Origin: Rhodococcus sp. SBT000017
GTDB lineage: Bacteria > Actinomycetota > Actinomycetes > Mycobacteriales > Mycobacteriaceae
Length of the DNA: 64,000 nt
Direction of reading: 5' to 3'
Assembly (NCBI RefSeq): GCF_003688915.1
Contig: NZ_REFU01000001.1
Span: 2,604,001-2,668,000, forward strand
In this document: positions 59,666 through 64,000 of the stretch, piece by piece
Position numbering within the stretch: position 1 is the first letter of the stretch
Layout of the letters: the number at the start of each line of letters is the position of its first letter
The notes under the pieces: generated by a model
What the model was told of the DNA's origin: nothing
What the model saw: only the letters and a program-made list of their open reading frames with translations
Database searches by the model: none
Position numbers and translations under genes: made by a program

Positions 59666-61846
59666 TCAGCTGTGCGAGAAGCCGATCTTGGGCAGTACTG
59701 CTCGTAGCCACGTGGGTGACCACCATGCGGCGTGGCCGGTCAGGCGCAGGAGAACCGGCAGCAGAACCAAACGGATGAGAATGGCGTCCAACAGTACGGC
59801 GACACCCAGAATGATGCCCATCTCCTTGGGTGGCAGTGGTTCGGCGAGCGCGAACGAGAAGAACACCGCGATCATCACCGCGGCCGCCGCGAAGATAACC
59901 CGTCCCGAGTGCGCCATTCCGTCGACCTGAGAACCGTGTGGATCACCGGTGTTCTCGTAGTGTTCCTTGACGCTCGACAGCAGAAACACCGTGTAGTCCA
60001 TCGCAATTGCGAAGATCATCGCGAAGAAGAACACCGGTCCCCAGCCGTTCAGGAAGCCCTGCGGGGTGAATCCGAGTAGCGACGAGCCGTGACCGTCTTG
60101 GAAGATCAGCTTCGCCACACCGAATGCCGCTCCGGTGGACAGCAGGCTGACCACGGTCCCCAGCAGGGCGATCAGCGGTGCCTGTAGCGCGATCAGCAGC
60201 AGCAGGAATCCGAGTACGAGGATCACCGACACCACGATCGGCAGATACTCGTTCAACGCGGTCTGCAGGTCCAGGTTCTCCGCGGGTGCACCGCCGACGA
60301 TCGCGCCCTCGGGCAGCTCGGCACGTAAGGCGTCGAGTGTGGTCTCGAGTGCGGGGTCCGACGGGTCCACGTTCGGGATGGCCTGCAGCATGACGAAGTC
60401 GGATCCATCCATGGCGGGCATGGGCGGCGTCACCATCGATACGCCGTCGACGCCCGCTGCGATCTGCGCGGTCTGCTCCGCCTCCGATGTGGGGGCAATG
60501 ATCTGCAGCATGCCTGGTGCACCTTCACCCATCTGTGCCTGCACCAATTCGTAGCCCTGGCGGACCGGAGCGTCCTCGGGCACAACCGAAATGGACGGCA
60601 TGGCGACCTTGAGACCGAGTGCCGGAATCGACAGCGCCACCAGAATCAACAGCGAGCCGATGGCGAACGGCCACGGATGCTTGTGCAGCAACTGACCCCA
60701 GGACGCGAATTTCGGCGAACGGTGCACCTGACGCTTCGCGTACGGGAGGGAGCCGGCATTGACCTTCGGTCCGAGCTTGCCCAGAACTGCGGGGAGCAGC
60801 GTGAGGGTGGCCGCGAGCACGAACACCACCGCGAGCATGATGCCCACGGCCATCGTGCGTACCGCAGGTGCCGGTACGAGAAGCACGGCAGACAAGCTGA
60901 TCAGCACGGTCAGACCGGACAGCAGGACTGCTTTGCCTGCCGTGTCCATCGTTTCTGCCACTGCACGCCGTAAGTCGATCCGTCCGGCGTCGACGGTCTT
61001 GCGGAGCGCATCCCGGAATCGGACGACGAGGAAGAGCGCGTAGTCGATACCGAGTGCCAGGGCGAACATCATCGCAAAGTTCATGGCCCACACCGAGATC
61101 GGTGTGATTTCGTTGAGCAGAACCAGACCACCCGCGGATGCGACGAGGCCGGCCAGAGTCAACAGCAGGGGCAGACCTGCCGCGACGAGTGATCCGAACG
61201 CGAGCACCATGATCGCCAATGTGACGGGCCAGGAGATGATTTCGGCCTTGATCATCGCGTCGTGGTTGGCCTTGTTGAAGTCACTCCACAGTGCCGATGC
61301 TCCGGTCGGGTAGACCTCGATCGAGTCCGTGGAGGCTGCGGTCAGCTCACCTTTGAGGTCGTCGACCGCTTTGACCATCTCGTCGGTGGTCCCGTTCGCT
61401 CCACCGATGAGGATCCCGGTGCGTCCGTCGGGGCTGATCGACATTCCCGGTTGCGGGGCGATCACCTCGGAAATCCGCGAGTCGGCGGCCAGAATGTCGG
61501 TTACCTCGGAAATGACCGCCGCGACAGCGGGATCGGTCACCTGCTCGGTGTCCGAATGGACGACCACCTGGATCGCGGCCGAGGAGTTTCCGCCGAAGTG
61601 CTCCTGTGCGAGTTCGCGAACCTGGACCGACTCCGATCCGTTGGATTGCCACCCGGCACCGGCAAGGGATCCGAACACCGACGGCGCGAACGCTCCCAAT
61701 CCGATGATGACCACGAGCCACGCGGTGACCACCCACTTGAAGTTGCCTGCCATGCGCGCACCGAAGCGCGCCAACGGCCCGCCGGTGATTCCTGGCGGCG
61801 AGCTGTCTGCAGAACTCTCGTCGGTTCGAACGTCCGTGGAACTCAC
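59666..61846 (-). CDS. MmpL-type RND exporter
   Basis: Protein of 726 residues with the MMPL layout: one helix, an extracytoplasmic loop, a five-helix bundle, and the same again. The first bundle holds MNFAMMFALALGIDYALFLV (GIDYALF, proton relay) and the second GPVFFFAMIFAIAMDYTVFL (MDYTVFL). It exports a lipid or hydrophobic compound with proton motive force; substrates cannot be told. AAGGA precedes GTG 61846. Boxes of the CsoR/CstR type lie 44 and 77 nt upstream, unusual for this family. Confidence 0.92.
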   Translation of the reverse strand: MSSTDVRTDESSADSSPPGITGGPLARFGARMAGNFKWVVTAWLVVIIGLGAFAPSVFGSLAGAGWQSNGSESVQVRELAQEHFGGNSSAAIQVVVHSDTEQVTDPAVAAVISEVTDILAADSRISEVIAPQPGMSISPDGRTGILIGGANGTTDEMVKAVDDLKGELTAASTDSIEVYPTGASALWSDFNKANHDAMIKAEIISWPVTLAIMVLAFGSLVAAGLPLLLTLAGLVASAGGLVLLNEITPISVWAMNFAMMFALALGIDYALFLVVRFRDALRKTVDAGRIDLRRAVAETMDTAGKAVLLSGLTVLISLSAVLLVPAPAVRTMAVGIMLAVVFVLAATLTLLPAVLGKLGPKVNAGSLPYAKRQVHRSPKFASWGQLLHKHPWPFAIGSLLILVALSIPALGLKVAMPSISVVPEDAPVRQGYELVQAQMGEGAPGMLQIIAPTSEAEQTAQIAAGVDGVSMVTPPMPAMDGSDFVMLQAIPNVDPSDPALETTLDALRAELPEGAIVGGAPAENLDLQTALNEYLPIVVSVILVLGFLLLLIALQAPLIALLGTVVSLLSTGAAFGVAKLIFQDGHGSSLLGFTPQGFLNGWGPVFFFAMIFAIAMDYTVFLLSSVKEHYENTGDPHGSQVDGMAHSGRVIFAAAAVMIAVFFSFALAEPLPPKEMGIILGVAVLLDAILIRLVLLPVLLRLTGHAAWWSPTWLRAVLPKIGFSHS

Positions 61847-61889
61847 ATCATGTCCTTACTGGTCGGGAAGATGAAGGAACCGTAGCACA

Positions 61890-61938
61890 GTACCCCCAGG
61901 GGTATGGTGCTACTATTCTTTCCTACCCCCTAGGGTAT
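61890..61938. promoter_or_regulatory. two CsoR/CstR-type boxes in a divergent promoter
   Basis: GTACCCC-CA-GGGGTAT (61890-61905) and CTACCCC-CT-AGGGTAT (61923-61938) lie between the mmpL gene (minus) and the small membrane protein gene (plus). Each promoter could have its own box. Confidence 0.82.
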
Positions 61939-61982
61939 GCACGGACGACCGCACCACACGCACAGAAGCGAGGATCTACCGC

Positions 61983-62228
61983 ATGTCATGCACCGACACC
62001 CTCACCGGCCCCGGCGGACCGAGTATCGAACGCGCGGTCCCCGCGCTGGCGGGCACCATGGTCCTCGCCAGCCTCGCTGCCGGTTCCCTGCACGACCGCC
62101 GCTGGCATGTCCTGACAGCATTCGTCGGCGGGAATCTGCTGCTGTATTCCGCAGTCGGATGGTGCCCGGCCAGCTTGGCGATGCGGCGGCTGGGGATGCG
62201 TCAGAGCACAGTGACCCCGACCCGGTGA
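61983..62228 (+). CDS. DUF2892-type small membrane protein
   Basis: Protein of 81 residues: IERAVPALAGTMVLASLAAG, then RWHVLTAFVGGNLLLYSAVG, then WCPASLAMRRLGMRQ. The ERAVPALAGT start, two helices and a GWCP segment are typical of the membrane domain of YgaP-like rhodaneses (DUF2892). GAGGAT precedes the ATG. It overlaps the next gene by 4 nt and is under a CsoR/CstR box. Confidence 0.82.
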   Translation: MSCTDTLTGPGGPSIERAVPALAGTMVLASLAAGSLHDRRWHVLTAFVGGNLLLYSAVGWCPASLAMRRLGMRQSTVTPTR

Positions 62229-62656
62229 ACCGCGACAGGACCCGCCCTGCGCCGTGGCAGTGGGTCGGCTACGCCTTCGGCCGCACTCTGCCCTCGACCA
62301 TGACGGACTGGGTGGCCAACGATCTGACGGGCGATCACGCCGTGGTGCGGCACCTGATCCGCGGCCAGGTTCCGTTTCTTCCCATCTACGCCGTGTTCAT
62401 GTTCTTTCCCGGTGAACTGTGGTTGCGTGGTGCCATGGTGCTCCTGGCGGTCCTGCTCTCGGTGTTCTTCACCGCCTCGTACATGGAAGAGAATCGGCAA
62501 CGCCGCCTCGTGCGACACATGCTGCCCCGCGATCTCACGAACTCCCGTAAAGCGCAGGAATCGGAGCTGGTCAAGAAGCGTTATCTCGCGGCGCACCCCG
62601 AGTCCGAGGCCTCACGCACCGCCGCGGCACCCATCGCTCCCGGCCGGGAGCACTGA
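62225..62656 (+). CDS. DUF5313-like membrane protein
   Basis: Protein of 143 residues starting GTG 62225 in a GTGA overlap. It begins PWQWVGYAFGRTLPSTMTDW, then VANDLTGDHAVVRHLIRGQV and two helices (LPIYAVFMFFPGELWLRGAM, LLAVLLSVFFTASYMEENRQ), and ends with a charged tail. This order matches the mycobacterial and rhodococcal DUF5313 family as I remember it. Function unknown. Confidence 0.75.
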   Translation: MNRDRTRPAPWQWVGYAFGRTLPSTMTDWVANDLTGDHAVVRHLIRGQVPFLPIYAVFMFFPGELWLRGAMVLLAVLLSVFFTASYMEENRQRRLVRHMLPRDLTNSRKAQESELVKKRYLAAHPESEASRTAAAPIAPGREH

Positions 62657-62659
62657 GCG

Positions 62660-63295
62660 ATGGTCGGCGATTCGACGCACCGCCTCGCCCGATGGCAACG
62701 ATTCTGGGACAAGCAAGCGGCCGGTTACGACAAGCACATGACCTTCCTCGACCGAGTCCTCTTCCGCGACACCAGGTCCTGGATCTGCAGTCGCGCCCGA
62801 GGCCAGGTTCTCGAGGTCGCAGTGGGAACAGGGCTCAATCTCGAGCACTACCCGCCAGGAACATCGTTGACCGGAATCGAGCTGAGCCCGGACATGCTCG
62901 CACAGGCGCACACTCGCGCCGCCGACGTCAGACCGGATGCGCAGCTGACGCTCGGGGACGCTCACGCTCTGGACTTCCCCGATGCATCCTTCGACACCGT
63001 GGTGTGCACGTTCTCGCTCTGCGCCATCCCCGCCACGGACATCGCGCTCGCGGAAATGTCTCGGGTGCTGCGTCCGGGTGGAACGCTGCTCCTCGCCGAT
63101 CACGTCGCCTCGTCGATCCGGCCGGTTCGATGGATCCAACGCGCCCTGGAACTGGTGAGCATCCCGATCGGTGGCGAGCACTTTCTGCGCCGGCCCTCGC
63201 TCGCGATCACCGGTGACGAGAGCTTCTCCATCGAGGACATCGACCGATTCACTCTCGGTCTCGTCGAGCGTCTGCACGCCACAAAAGTGGCCTGA
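62660..63295 (+). CDS. UbiE-type SAM methyltransferase
   Basis: Class I methyltransferase of 211 residues: WDKQAAGYDKHMTFLDRVLF, motif I VLEVAVGTGLNLEHYPPGTS, then GIELSPDMLAQAHTRA, DASFDTVVCTFSLCAIPATD and VLRPGGTLLLADHV. The layout is that of phospholipid or quinone methyltransferases; the substrate is unknown. It starts 3 nt after the DUF5313-like gene and ends the operon begun at 61983. Confidence 0.88.
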   Translation: MVGDSTHRLARWQRFWDKQAAGYDKHMTFLDRVLFRDTRSWICSRARGQVLEVAVGTGLNLEHYPPGTSLTGIELSPDMLAQAHTRAADVRPDAQLTLGDAHALDFPDASFDTVVCTFSLCAIPATDIALAEMSRVLRPGGTLLLADHVASSIRPVRWIQRALELVSIPIGGEHFLRRPSLAITGDESFSIEDIDRFTLGLVERLHATKVA

Positions 63296-63515
63296 ACGGG
63301 CGCAAGGGCCACCATCCTCGCGGCACGAACTGCCCGGCCACGCCCGGGTAGCTCGGTCTCGACGAACCCGAGAAGTTGCTTTTGCCGTCCCACCCACACT
63401 TGTCGCGCGCCCACGGCGAACGACCCAGGATGTCGGGGCCGACGAGATCAGCCCACCGGGACTTCGCACCGACGCCGAGACACTGAAAAGTGGCCGAGAC
63501 CCCGGCGTCGCCGAA

Positions 63516-63558
63516 CCACTTCACCCCCGCACCGAGAGTCGGTACGGGGGTGAAGTGG
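63516..63558. terminator. strong bidirectional terminator between methyltransferase and katG
   Basis: A long stem, CCACTTCACCCCCG with its perfect complement plus an inner ACCG/CGGT pairing, around a short loop. It lies between convergent stops. The sequence from 63296 to 63515 shows no gene. Confidence 0.85.
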
Positions 63559-63573
63559 GGTTGGATGGACAAA

Positions 63574-64000
<427 letters not shown>

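Noticed and set aside
61906..61918. GCTACTATTC as a fourth TACTATG operator
   Set aside because: Only one half-site; no inverted arm at the 3-nt spacing.

Overview
The window is high-GC DNA of a mycolic-acid actinomycete, most like Rhodococcus or a close relative. Support for this includes a two-part CcsB/ResB cytochrome c system, an MmpL exporter, a PASTA-type class A PBP, many GTG starts and KatG at the right edge. No rRNA, tRNA or CRISPR array was seen. Taxonomy is inferred from gene content only.

Bases 1-16.4 kb form a copper and cytochrome-biogenesis block: the end of a Cu(I) P-type ATPase, a canonical CsoR, a TVP38-type membrane protein, a CPxCNK membrane protein, a frameshifted NlpC/P60 protein, DUF6153-like and DUF305 proteins, a resB-ccsB-resA-ccdA set on the minus strand, a GNAT protein, a class A PBP with a nonsense codon in its PASTA domain, a Tat-type lipoprotein and a beta-propeller lipoprotein. 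Three copies of a palindrome, TACTATG-N3-NNTAGTA, lie about 35 nt before the CPxCNK gene, before resB, and before two back-to-back micro-ORFs. They probably mark one regulon.

Bases 16.5-35 kb are mobile or accessory. They hold an IS21-family element, a secreted NucA/NucB-like protein with a secreted neighbour, and a minus-strand cluster of small plasmid-type genes headed by ardC. The ardC gene is cut in two by a 4,065-bp element with a tyrosine recombinase, an HTH protein and a zinc-ribbon recombinase, plus thioredoxin-like and VOC cargo. An AbiEi/AbiEii toxin-antitoxin pair with a repeat-bearing antitoxin and a Tn3-type resolvase follow. Two 264-bp non-coding direct repeats flank the ardC locus.

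Bases 35-43 kb hold a fluoride riboswitch with a crcB pair and a universal stress protein, a LysR/TDT-transporter pair, a uracil-DNA glycosylase, and a 1.19-kb unit bounded by Tn402/Tn5053-like ends that carries one unknown membrane protein.

Bases 41-62 kb look like one sulfur, thiol and copper stress regulon. Nine near-palindromes of the form ATACCCC-N2-GGGGTAT stand before Cys-rich microproteins, a methyltransferase-DsrE pair, a DsbA/CcdA pair divergent from a CPxCNK protein, a CstB-like persulfide dioxygenase-rhodanese, a CstR-like repressor lacking the copper-binding His, and an MmpL exporter. A GntR regulator shares an identical operator with the sulfide:quinone oxidoreductase gene, and TauE and rhodanese genes sit beside it. 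An orphan CtaD-like oxidase subunit I and a frameshifted ECF sigma factor lie within this block. A methyltransferase and the C-terminus of KatG end the window.

Several genes carry single-base frameshifts, some next to short G runs, so part of the apparent gene decay may be assembly error.
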